25,136 nucleotides of DNA from a virus. A program made the translations under genes and the position numbers. The stretch spans positions 1 to 25,136 of IMG/VR virus record IMGVR_UViG_3300025910_000032; one strand, written 5' to 3'. Below are positions 19,634 to 25,136 of this stretch, piece by piece (the first letter of the stretch is position 1; each line of letters starts with the position of its first letter). The notes below the pieces were generated by a model. That model searched no databases, was not told where the DNA came from, and was given only the letters and a program-made list of their open reading frames with translations.

Positions 19634-19656
19634 CCGCCGAGCACACATATCAGTAG
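19630..19656 (+). CDS. 8-residue minigene
   Basis: The frame M-T-A-E-H-T-Y-Q shares ATGA with the end of the GIY-YIG gene. It may be a chance product of the TGA context, or one of the phage minigenes like lambda bar that are translated at gene junctions. Listed because the same type of junction recurs at 5598-5563 and 17405-17446. Confidence 0.2.
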   Translation: MTAEHTYQ

Positions 19657-19670
19657 GGAGCGCGAGAGCC

Positions 19671-19964
19671 ATGGGACGAGGTAGGCTTTATTCCGAATAT
19701 TGGGCCGACTGCGGCGGGTGCGACGCAAACGACCCGATGGCGGAAACCAACGTCACCTTAGCACGGAAGGAAGCGAAGCGCTTGGGGTGGGGCTGGATTG
19801 ATCGAGTGATGTACTGCCCAAGGTGCATAGCCGCTCGAACGCTGCAAGGCCCTAAACAACATGGCTGGCCCGTAGGCACGCGCTTGTGCGATTGCGTGCC
19901 GTTTGAATCAGATCGACAGCCCTGCCGATGTGATCGCGCAGTGACGAATGGAGAGCGCCAGTGA
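19671..19964 (+). CDS. Small Cys-rich protein
   Basis: A 97-residue protein. The cysteines form CGGC (15-18 region), CPRC (~49-52) and a cluster in LCDC ... CRCD, which could bind zinc. The middle is basic and helical (ARKEAKRLGWGW). GGGAG-type sequence precedes the ATG. It ends in GTGA with the next gene. No function is recognised. Confidence 0.6.
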   Translation: MGRGRLYSEYWADCGGCDANDPMAETNVTLARKEAKRLGWGWIDRVMYCPRCIAARTLQGPKQHGWPVGTRLCDCVPFESDRQPCRCDRAVTNGERQ

Positions 19965-20131
19965 CTAAGCAAAGCCACCTCGCCATCAACGACCTACTCG
20001 ATATAGTCGAGGAGTTGACCAACATCGTCGAGGAATTGAACCCCGGCGCCACTGAGCAGGTCAGGCGCATTCGCTTCCTGACCGAGCGCGCTAATAGGTG
20101 CGCCACTCAAGCGATGACCTTTGAATCTTGA
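19961..20131 (+). CDS. 56-residue helical protein (GTG start)
   Basis: The frame MTKQSHLAINDLLDIVEELT continues as NIVEELNPGATEQVRRIRFL and is nearly all helix, with a heptad-like run (LLDIVEELTNIVEEL). The GTG at 19961 shares GTGA with the previous stop and has GGAG seven bases upstream. It resembles a small coiled-coil dimer. Function unknown. Confidence 0.6.
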   Translation: MTKQSHLAINDLLDIVEELTNIVEELNPGATEQVRRIRFLTERANRCATQAMTFES

Positions 20132-20145
20132 GCAGGAGAGCGGTG

Positions 20146-20289
20146 ATGGGTAAGTGGCCGGCAATTGACCAGTACAGGATTCTTGTGCCCTGTCTCCGTA
20201 CATGCGACTGCGGCGCGACTTGGTACGGCGAGCCAGACGAGAAGATGATCGGACTTTATTGGTGGACGCTATTCAGAATGCCGATCTAG
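20146..20289 (+). CDS. 47-residue miniprotein
   Basis: The frame MGKWPAIDQYRILVPCLRTC continues as DCGATWYGEPDEKMIGLYWW. AGGAG lies seven bases before the ATG. The C-x3-C-x-C cluster could bind metal, and the C-terminus is hydrophobic and aromatic. It is short but has a clean ribosome site within a chain of similar genes. Function unknown. Confidence 0.5.
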   Translation: MGKWPAIDQYRILVPCLRTCDCGATWYGEPDEKMIGLYWWTLFRMPI

Positions 20290-20325
20290 TGCGCTGCTGA
20301 CCGAACACTGAGGAGCCGCGACAAC

Positions 20326-20520
20326 ATGAGCATATTTCTCAATCACCCCTGCGAAAAGTGCAACGCCTCGACCCACAATGAGCCAAACGAGTTTGCAGAA
20401 TATATCTGCGATGACTGCGAGCAGAACGATCAAGAGCACGCGTGGGAGCGCCATTGCACGGATTACGAAGGTCCGCTCCCGCTGATCGAGCAGCAGCGCC
20501 AAGCACTCAAATTCAAGTAA
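20326..20520 (+). CDS. 64-residue zinc-ribbon protein
   Basis: NHPCEKCNAST ... YICDDCEQND shows two C-x2-C knuckles about 16 residues apart, the zinc-ribbon pattern, in a highly acidic context. A weak GGAG is ten bases before the ATG. It is one of several small zinc-ribbon proteins in this phage. Function unknown. Confidence 0.6.
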   Translation: MSIFLNHPCEKCNASTHNEPNEFAEYICDDCEQNDQEHAWERHCTDYEGPLPLIEQQRQALKFK

Positions 20521-20552
20521 CCGAACATCTAACCACTGAGGTGAGGTGACAC

Positions 20553-20753
20553 ATGACAAGCGAGACATTCGGAACTTCACTTGAAGAAATGGACGTTGAG
20601 GCCTTCTTCAACATGCGTGGCTGGCTGCAAAAGGCAGTCGAGGCCGAGGGTGCCAAGATGGTCGGCGGCGGCATTGGTTTGGGTCAGGCAGATATTGATA
20701 TTGAGCTTGATGGATGCCGCTACAACATTAGCATCCGCCCGTTGCCGCGATGA
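20553..20753 (+). CDS. Small hypothetical protein
   Basis: A 66-residue protein with a helical N-terminus (SLEEMDVEAFFNMRGWLQKA) and a glycine-rich centre (KMVGGGIGLGQADI) leading into beta-type sequence (IDIELDGCRYNISIRPL). GAGGTG precedes the ATG. It ends with ATGA coupling to the next gene. Function unknown. Confidence 0.55.
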   Translation: MTSETFGTSLEEMDVEAFFNMRGWLQKAVEAEGAKMVGGGIGLGQADIDIELDGCRYNISIRPLPR

Positions 20754-20869
20754 ATGCCATGACCATCGTTTATCTCCGCAACGTCGGCACCCAAGAAGAT
20801 GAATGCTGGGTGGTCTGCGCCAAAGGCGATCCCGGCGCCGTCCAGTTTGTCGCAGTGTTACCATGTTGA
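20750..20869 (+). CDS. 39-residue miniprotein
   Basis: The frame MNAMTIVYLRNVGTQEDECW continues as VVCAKGDPGAVQFVAVLPC, mostly beta-type, ending in cysteine. The ATG shares ATGA with the previous stop, which is the main evidence for translation. An inner ATG (residue 4) is an alternative start. Function unknown. Confidence 0.45.
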   Translation: MNAMTIVYLRNVGTQEDECWVVCAKGDPGAVQFVAVLPC

Positions 20870-20886
20870 GCAGGGAGTTTTAGCCT

Positions 20887-21120
20887 ATGGCAGAAGTGAC
20901 CGAAATCAGCGGCAATGACCCGCGCGAATACGTCGATCTGATGATCGAATTTAAGGACGGCAAGGTGGTCGGCTGCGAGTTCTACGGAGAAGGACGGCAA
21001 GCAGAGCCACTGACTGAGCCGCAGTTCTTCATGCCGATTGCCGGCGTAGTGTGGCCGCGCGGATTGGATCGTATCGCACGACGCATTAAGCTGGCCCTCG
21101 GCAGGCTATCGCGATCTTAA
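20887..21120 (+). CDS. Small hypothetical protein
   Basis: A 77-residue protein. EYVDLMIEFKDGKVVGCEFY reads as a beta-hairpin and RIARRIKLALGRLSRS as a basic C-terminal helix. AGGGAG lies about nine bases before the ATG. Unknown function; part of the small rightward cluster after int. Confidence 0.57.
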   Translation: MAEVTEISGNDPREYVDLMIEFKDGKVVGCEFYGEGRQAEPLTEPQFFMPIAGVVWPRGLDRIARRIKLALGRLSRS

Positions 21121-21134
21121 ACAGGGAGAGAAAG

Positions 21135-21350
21135 ATGCCAGGCAACCTGACGCAAGAATTGCCGTCCGATTTTCTAGACAGTTGGGGAGGTTGTTCGCAT
21201 CTAGACTGCCTGCCGAAGTGCTGGCACGGACTTGAGGATGGTCATTGCGAGCGGCTTGCGAAGGCCCTCGGCGAATACAATGATGCAATGGAACGCGCCG
21301 ACAACGGCAGGAACACGGGCGGAAAATCTTATCTGCGTCCCGCGCGGTGA
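21135..21350 (+). CDS. Small hypothetical protein with Cys cluster
   Basis: A 71-residue protein. GGCSHLDCLPKCWHGLEDGH has C-x4-C-x3-C with His residues, able to bind metal, followed by an acidic helical C-terminus. GGGAGAG precedes the ATG by four bases. No family recognised. Confidence 0.57.
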   Translation: MPGNLTQELPSDFLDSWGGCSHLDCLPKCWHGLEDGHCERLAKALGEYNDAMERADNGRNTGGKSYLRPAR

Positions 21351-21371
21351 TAAGCGAATAGCGAGGAACCC

Positions 21372-21632
21372 ATGAAACGTTGGTTAGCCATGAAGCTGTG
21401 CCCCGAGTTCGAGCTCGCCGAGCGGCGATTCTGGTATCTGTGGCATCAGGTCGATGACGTGAACAAATGGTGCGACGGCGAAGCACGGGACGCTACGCAA
21501 TGGCTTCTGGATCAGGATGCGGACCACTGGCGTCCGTTGGACGCGCCGCCTAGTGCCCGCGCTACGCCTTGGGGCATCCAGCAATTCAGGGAATGGATAT
21601 ACAAAAAGCGGGGCGAGCGCGCCGCAGCCTAG
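21372..21632 (+). CDS. Small hypothetical protein, Trp-rich
   Basis: An 86-residue protein with several Trp residues (RFWYLWHQVDDVNKWCDG; WLLDQDADHWRPL). GAGG lies before the ATG. The W-x-x-x-W pattern in helical context is distinctive, but I do not recognise a family. It is followed by a 290-base stretch with no rightward gene that holds two leftward membrane miniproteins. Confidence 0.55.
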   Translation: MKRWLAMKLCPEFELAERRFWYLWHQVDDVNKWCDGEARDATQWLLDQDADHWRPLDAPPSARATPWGIQQFREWIYKKRGERAAA

Positions 21633-21653
21633 CGGTGCTGGCCAACCACCAAC

Positions 21654-21740
21654 CTAGTCGCTCAAATACCATGCGAGAAGCCCGCCGCAAACGGCGACAG
21701 CACCGAATGCTCCGAGCAGGATCAAGAGTGCGTCATGCAT
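21654..21740 (-). CDS. 28-residue leftward membrane miniprotein
   Basis: The frame MHDALLILLGAFGAVAVCGG then LLAWYLSD is one hydrophobic helix with short ends. GGAG lies eight bases before the ATG. The start overlaps the end of the 42-residue membrane gene upstream by 19 bases. Two adjacent membrane miniproteins opposing a rightward operon resemble a small independent unit. Function unknown. Confidence 0.5.
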   Translation of the reverse strand: MHDALLILLGAFGAVAVCGGLLAWYLSD

Positions 21741-21850
21741 CTGCGTTTCTCCATTCGATCAGCAATCGCCCCGCCGGCAACCCACAGGCCGTACAGCGGA
21801 AGGCAGATATAGGCGAGCACGATCAGGATGAATCGAACGATGTGTATCAT
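21722..21850 (-). CDS. 42-residue leftward membrane miniprotein
   Basis: MIHIVRFILIVLAYICLPLY then GLWVAGGAIADRMEKRRC: a hydrophobic helix followed by a positively charged end, so a single span with cytoplasmic tail. The ribosome site is weak. It overlaps the following miniprotein gene, suggesting co-translation. Function unknown. Confidence 0.48.
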   Translation of the reverse strand: MIHIVRFILIVLAYICLPLYGLWVAGGAIADRMEKRRCMTHS

Positions 21851-21921
21851 TGAGACCACGAACAGTTTCGAGTAGGATGCAGCCAACTGGTGATCAGAGA
21901 CTACCGATGAGGAAAAAAGAC

Positions 21922-22377
21922 ATGGACATAGTTGAAAAGGTTGCGGCTGACATAGCCGATATCCCCGGCACGCCATCGCCCCGAGAAATCGCCCGCATTG
22001 CCATTGAGGCTTACCAGCGGGAGCTTTGGACGCCAGCCTTTGACATTTCCAACCGCGCCGGGATGATCCCGGAAATGCGCCGCAATCGAGCAAACCAGAT
22101 CACCGCTCACATTATGCATCTGATTGGCAAGTACATCTGCGAGCATGGTAGCGAACAACGTAACTACCGTGACGCCAGCGAAACTCTTTTCGAGGCGGTA
22201 TATGAAAGCGGAGCGGAAATCATCACCGATCTGGATAGGTCAAAGGCTGGACTTCCACCGCGCGGTCCGTATGGCATAACAGCACATGAACTGCAGTTCA
22301 TGGAGGCCCGACTGATGGAAGCAATGCTGAAGCCCATGCCGTTTATCGTGCCGCATAATCACTCGTTAATAACCTGA
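21922..22377 (+). CDS. Hypothetical helical protein, last of the rightward run
   Basis: A 151-residue protein. EKVAADIADIPGTPSPREIA then RIAIEAYQRELWTPAF looks like two helices around a turn. The mid-region (HIMHLIGKYICEHGSEQRNY) is helical too. The ATG at 21922 is preferred because AGGA stands eight bases upstream; ATG at 21907 is possible. Its 3' end overlaps the convergent leftward gene by 12 bases. Family not recognised. Confidence 0.6.
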   Translation: MDIVEKVAADIADIPGTPSPREIARIAIEAYQRELWTPAFDISNRAGMIPEMRRNRANQITAHIMHLIGKYICEHGSEQRNYRDASETLFEAVYESGAEIITDLDRSKAGLPPRGPYGITAHELQFMEARLMEAMLKPMPFIVPHNHSLIT

Positions 22378-22569
22378 CAGGCGCCTCTGCAAGCAACACT
22401 GATAATTGTCTCCAACCTTCTTCTTACACCACCTCAATCTCTGCCGATCCAGATAGGCTTTTGAGTATGTCCCGAATCCCTGTTGTCTGGGGTGATAATC
22501 CGCCCGCGCCATCGTGCACGTCGCCATCAGGACGATGACGGCGCACACGGGGATGATCCATTGGGTCAT
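22366..22569 (-). CDS. Small probably exported Cys-containing protein
   Basis: A 67-residue protein with a signal peptide (MTQWIIPVCAVIVLMATCTM, likely cleavage after ARA) and a mature part with three Cys (WCKKK ... QCCLQ). It is the last gene of the leftward lysis cluster, directly after the stop of the coiled-coil gene. Periplasmic or membrane-associated role is inferred. It could be a spanin-type or disulphide-stabilised lysis accessory protein; nothing specific is shown. Confidence 0.55.
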   Translation of the reverse strand: MTQWIIPVCAVIVLMATCTMARADYHPRQQGFGTYSKAYLDRQRLRWCKKKVGDNYQCCLQRRLSGY

Positions 22570-22896
22570 CTAGGCGGCATCCGGGACCTTGTCGTCGATG
22601 GCCTTCAGCCGATCGGCAATCGCCGTTGCAGAAGCAACTGCCGAATCGATCGCGGCCTGCTGTTCGGGTGTGAGCCCGCCGGTCGGGATGTTGGCGAGCT
22701 GCGCAAGAAGGTTGTCGGTATCGGCTGATACCTTATCGACTTCGGTCGAGATCGTGGCGAGCGCGGCAGTCAGTTCTTCAAGTGTAGCCATGATGGTCTC
22801 CTTAAACGAGGTCAGTTTGTCATCCAGGGCATCCAGGCGCCGCATGACCTCACAACGCGCCTCGACATGGTGATAGTGATCAACTCGAAAGCGCAT
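22570..22896 (-). CDS. Coiled-coil protein of the lysis cluster
   Basis: A 108-residue, almost wholly helical protein. TLEELTAALATISTEVDKVS then ADTDNLLAQLANIP is a long coiled coil, with a glycine hinge and a second helix (TPEQQAAIDSAVASATAIAD). AAAGGAGG five bases before the ATG at 22896 fixes the start. Proteins of this kind lie near lysis genes in many phages of this group. Function unknown. Confidence 0.65.
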   Translation of the reverse strand: MRFRVDHYHHVEARCEVMRRLDALDDKLTSFKETIMATLEELTAALATISTEVDKVSADTDNLLAQLANIPTGGLTPEQQAAIDSAVASATAIADRLKAIDDKVPDAA

Positions 22897-22907
22897 CTGC
22901 GCCTCCT

Positions 22908-23174
22908 TTAGCCATGCGGGAGAAGTTTCAGTAGAACGGCACTGACCGCAACGACCAAACCTGACAGGCCGCCCCAAACCGAGGCCTTCACCTTGAGCAT
23001 GGCCACCTCCACCCTGATGTCGGTGATGCTCTGGTCCCGCTGGTCTAGCGCGCGTTCGAGCTTTTCATTCAAGTCCGTCATGCCTTTGTCGATTCTGGCT
23101 AGCTCTGCGATAACGAGTCTCCTGTATTCCGGCCATGAACGCTCGTCTCCCACATCGTTATGATCCGGTGCCAT
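22908..23174 (-). CDS. XhlA-like membrane-anchored protein
   Basis: An 88-residue protein. The N-terminal two thirds form a coiled coil (ELARIDKGMTDLNEKLERAL then DQSITDIRVEVAMLKVKA). One transmembrane helix ends the protein (VWGGLSGLVVAVSAVLLKLL). This is the layout of XhlA/hemolysin-type proteins, which assist holins. AAAGG-type sequence precedes the ATG, which overlaps the PAS gene by 17 bases. Confidence 0.7.
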   Translation of the reverse strand: MAPDHNDVGDERSWPEYRRLVIAELARIDKGMTDLNEKLERALDQRDQSITDIRVEVAMLKVKASVWGGLSGLVVAVSAVLLKLLPHG

Positions 23175-23625
23175 TGGCCCGCCTTTTGCGAATGGTCGCC
23201 ACCGTGAAATAACCTTGCTTGGCGATGATCGGGCTCAGGCTGATTTCAACATCGAACTCTGTCCCGGTCTTGTGTCGTCCCTGCAAAATCATTCCGAGGC
23301 CCATCGGGCGGGTACGTGGTTCTGCAATGTATTTGGCGCGGTGAACTTCATGCCGTGTGCGGGCGGCATCCGGTACGAACATTTCGATCGGCTTGTCGTA
23401 AACTTCCGATCGATGGTAGCCGAACATGAGTTCCATGTGTCGGTTGATGAGCTTCACAACTCCATTTTCGTTAACGACGACAATGGCATCCGGATAGCCA
23501 TCCTCGAACAACTGCGCTGCAAAATCTGGATCGATCAGAGAATCACCGATTTGACGAAGTTTCTCGATGTTGTCGCTCATGGCTTCCGGCCTTGTGCAAT
23601 CTATGGTTGGATAGTCTTCAGCCAT
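23158..23625 (-). CDS. Stand-alone PAS-domain protein
   Basis: A 155-residue protein. Residues ~38-148 form a PAS domain: LFEDGYPDAIVVVNENGVVK, INRHMELMFGY, PIEMFVPDAARTRHEVHRAK, then GRHKTGTEFDVEISLSP. R-x-R-H at 89-92 places H92 where FixL-type PAS domains bind haem, but Met112 stands at the position of FixL Arg220. No kinase, cyclase or HTH output domain is present. The ATG has AGGG about eight bases upstream. It sits between the spanin-like pair and the XhlA-like gene, so it may sense a signal for lysis timing. Confidence 0.75.
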   Translation of the reverse strand: MAEDYPTIDCTRPEAMSDNIEKLRQIGDSLIDPDFAAQLFEDGYPDAIVVVNENGVVKLINRHMELMFGYHRSEVYDKPIEMFVPDAARTRHEVHRAKYIAEPRTRPMGLGMILQGRHKTGTEFDVEISLSPIIAKQGYFTVATIRKRRANGTGS

Positions 23626-23701
23626 ATTTTCAGCCCTACCCCTAGGGTTGGAGGTGTGGTTAGACTCGGCCTGCCGTTGACGCGACAGGTCGGGTCGCTC
23701 G

Positions 23702-23911
23702 TTATTTCTTCGGAACGCATTGATCCCGATAGGTCAACTCGTTCGCAAGCAACCGACGCTTGACACCATCCGACGCCACGATCTTCCCGTCACCCTTCTG
23801 CACAATCACCCTGTTGTAGACCTGACAGAATGAGTCGATCTGTTCGGGTGTGCAGCTACTTGGGCTCAAGGCCAGTAAGCCCAGCATCAACATCGGCGGC
23901 GCTAAGTGCAT
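23702..23911 (-). CDS. Small lipoprotein-like protein, possible outer spanin (Rz1-like)
   Basis: A 69-residue protein with an N-terminal hydrophobic signal (MHLAPPMLMLGLLALSPSSC) ending in Cys20, an imperfect lipobox. The mature part is short with one more Cys pair (SFCQVYNRVIV ... YRDQC). It starts within the preceding gene in another frame, overlapping by 56 bases; GGAG stands seven bases before the ATG. Such a lipoprotein nested with a membrane-anchored protein is the Rz/Rz1 layout. The lipobox is weak, so the role is tentative. Confidence 0.5.
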   Translation of the reverse strand: MHLAPPMLMLGLLALSPSSCTPEQIDSFCQVYNRVIVQKGDGKIVASDGVKRRLLANELTYRDQCVPKK

Positions 23912-24083
23912 TGACCTTCTCCATGATAGCCTTGCCGGCGGCCGTCTTGTTGGCGATGGCCAGCGCGATTTTGGCTATCTCCGAATCCGCGCCGGCCTTG
24001 AACTGCCGAGCATCATTCACCTCTCCCATGATCGCGTTCGCGAGTTTGAGAAAAAGAAGAACGATCTCGGCCCACGTGAACAT
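23856..24083 (-). CDS. Membrane-anchored protein, possible inner spanin
   Basis: A 75-residue protein. An N-terminal hydrophobic helix (MFTWAEIVLLFLKLANAIM) is followed by a helical part (DSEIAKIALAIANKTAAGKA). The start overlaps the holin stop by one base (TGATG), and the lipoprotein-like gene begins inside its end. Inner spanins are membrane-anchored with a periplasmic coil; this one is short, and direction across the membrane is unknown. Confidence 0.55.
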   Translation of the reverse strand: MFTWAEIVLLFLKLANAIMGEVNDARQFKAGADSEIAKIALAIANKTAAGKAIMEKVNALSAADVDAGLTGLEPK

Positions 24084-24352
24084 CAGGCAACCTTGGCGGC
24101 TGCCACGGCGGACTGCACCGCAGAACCGGCTGCGGCAGTGGTCTGAACTTCAACGCCGGGCAGAGCCTGAGCGGAAGCGGCGATGGCGGCCGGACGATTC
24201 GATACCCACGACCAGATAACGGGGCCGATGGTTGCCGCGCCGCCGACGATCCACGTCCACGTCTCGGCATTGACCCATCCCTTGGCGATGATGAAACCGC
24301 CGATAGCGGCGAGGACGGCTCGAATAATTCCGGTAATCTGATCGCTAGACAT
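24083..24352 (-). CDS. Holin (Pam3-gp28-like)
   Basis: An 89-residue protein with two membrane helices: IIRAVLAAIGGFIIAKGWV and WTWIVGGAATIGPVIWSWV. A charged step SNRPAAIAASAQALPGVEV and an alanine-rich tail follow. The pattern W-S-W-x-S-x-R and the conserved A-L-P-G-V match the Pam3-gp28 holin family as I recall it. GGAG is nine bases before the ATG at 24352. It lies next to the endolysin gene. Confidence 0.75.
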   Translation of the reverse strand: MSSDQITGIIRAVLAAIGGFIIAKGWVNAETWTWIVGGAATIGPVIWSWVSNRPAAIAASAQALPGVEVQTTAAAGSAVQSAVAAAKVA

Positions 24353-24399
24353 TTTGTATTTCTCCGTGATGCTTAATTGCGCGATGCCGTCGCGTGCGG

Positions 24400-25035
24400 T
24401 TAGCTTAGGGCTTTCCATGTCTGTGGGCCGGCCACCCCGTCCGGATCAAGCTTGTGACGAACTTGGAACAGGCGAAGCGCGTACTCTGTTTCCGACTTCG
24501 GCTCGTAGACGCCTGTCATCGCGCAACCGAGAAGCGCCTGCAGTTTTTTGACTTGGTCGCCAGTCGATCCTGACCGCAATGTGGGAGGCGCTTGAACGAA
24601 CGGCGGCGCGTCGATCGGAGGTGCGGCCAAGCCATCAATCGCCCATGGCGCAACGTCATCGGCGAGTGCGCCAGGCATGATCGAGATGTGAACATGGTGG
24701 TCGTGCGGGTTGGAGCCGCTGTACGGCCGCCATTTGCCCGCCGAAGGTCCGGCCGGCCCAGATCCAATGCGACGGTTCGAGATGACGTATTTCAGCCGCC
24801 GATCCTGCTGCTTCAGCAGCATGTCGGCGAAGGCGTAGGAATCGAAGCCGTCCCTGGGATCGTGGGTGATGTCGATCGCGTGCACCACGCCGGCCGAATC
24901 CGGATTGTGGTCGGAGGCCCGGGCGGAATGTGAGGTGTCCCCGACTGAGCCGTCGCTATCCTTTGATCGCCCCGGCCACTTTTCGTTGACCTGGGACCGC
25001 AGTTTTTCCAAACCCTTAGCCAAGCGCCAAGCCAT
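24400..25035 (-). CDS. Endolysin: M15-like peptidase with C-terminal peptidoglycan-binding domain
   Basis: A 211-residue protein. Residues ~35-118 hold the metal site: TSHSARASDHNPDSAGVVHA (H43, D55 in HAIDI) and PHDHHVHISI (H114, H116), the pattern of VanX/M15-type endopeptidases. A proline-rich linker follows, then a PG_binding_1 domain (LRSGSTGDQVKKLQALLGCA ... GVAGPQTWKAL). GGGAG eight bases before the ATG at 25035 selects it over the ATG at 25080. It cuts the cell wall peptide after holin release. Confidence 0.85.
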   Translation of the reverse strand: MAWRLAKGLEKLRSQVNEKWPGRSKDSDGSVGDTSHSARASDHNPDSAGVVHAIDITHDPRDGFDSYAFADMLLKQQDRRLKYVISNRRIGSGPAGPSAGKWRPYSGSNPHDHHVHISIMPGALADDVAPWAIDGLAAPPIDAPPFVQAPPTLRSGSTGDQVKKLQALLGCAMTGVYEPKSETEYALRLFQVRHKLDPDGVAGPQTWKALS

Positions 25036-25136
25036 CCGCCGATCTCCCGTTTCGGGCAGGACCATGGCAGGCAGTGGCATTCCAGCAACGCACCGCCGGG
25101 TTGCTCGCGGCTGGGTTGTGGTATAGGATTCCGGTA
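25036..25136. other. Short gene-free tail before the window end
   Basis: About 100 bases upstream of the endolysin gene. An inverted repeat GCAAC-N10-GTTGC is visible at 25085-25104. A leftward TATACC -10-like sequence lies near the edge, but its -35 would be at or beyond the edge. No gene is seen here. Confidence 0.3.

Noticed and set aside
1-25136. tRNA genes, CRISPR arrays, insertion sequences
   Set aside because: No cloverleaf-like or T-arm pattern, no regularly spaced repeats and no transposase motifs were recognised by eye; the iteron group at 4711-4930 is too short and irregular to be CRISPR.

Overview
The window is a contiguous piece of a temperate, tailed double-stranded DNA phage. 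Its host is probably an alphaproteobacterium of the Bradyrhizobium/Rhodopseudomonas group. The grounds are high-GC coding on both strands, very tight ATGA and TGATG gene junctions, and families (HTH regulator pair, integrase style, PDDEXK-type exonuclease plus Sak4-like ATPase, holin of the Pam3-gp28 type) that I associate with phages of that group. The host is an inference; no host gene or tRNA was seen.

Layout. (1) 1-1625, leftward: large terminase (runs off the left edge) and small terminase, followed by a ~390-bp gene-free stretch with repeats. (2) 2014-7433, mainly leftward: an early/replication operon read from ~7450 down to 2924. It holds a regulator, an RMF-like protein, a RusA resolvase, a DUF559-type nuclease and a helicase-loader-like replication protein. 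Iterons and an AT-rich block inside that replication gene look like an origin. Two rightward genes (HTH and zinc-ribbon proteins) sit as an island at 2508-2988. (3) 7457-8582: the control region. A leftward HTH gene and a rightward XRE regulator are governed by four copies of a TTTGC-N5-GCAAA operator. Two of these lie inside the -35/-10 spacer of mirror-image promoters. (4) 8609-18995, rightward: many small proteins, a sigma-region-4-like protein, an exonuclease plus Sak4-like annealing module, several zinc-ribbon proteins, a Lar-type protein, and a possible nucleic-acid-modification cassette (TGT-like enzyme, nucleoside deoxyribosyltransferase-like enzyme, AP2-like protein, methyltransferase-like PPC protein). 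It ends with a putative excisionase and a tyrosine integrase. (5) 18996-19170: a large imperfect palindrome, the best attP candidate, and a leftward terminator. (6) 19178-22377, rightward: a GIY-YIG protein and a run of very small unknown proteins, with two leftward membrane miniproteins embedded. (7) 25035-22366, leftward: a lysis cassette with endolysin, holin, a possible spanin pair, a PAS-domain protein, an XhlA-like membrane protein and two unknowns.

How it works together: the XRE/HTH pair probably sets the lysis-lysogeny switch. Leftward transcription would drive replication and later packaging, rightward transcription recombination, modification and integration. Phage-like genes lie on both sides of the candidate attP, so the sequence looks like the free or circular form, not an integrated prophage.

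Product names rest on motif reading and recalled family patterns, with no database search.
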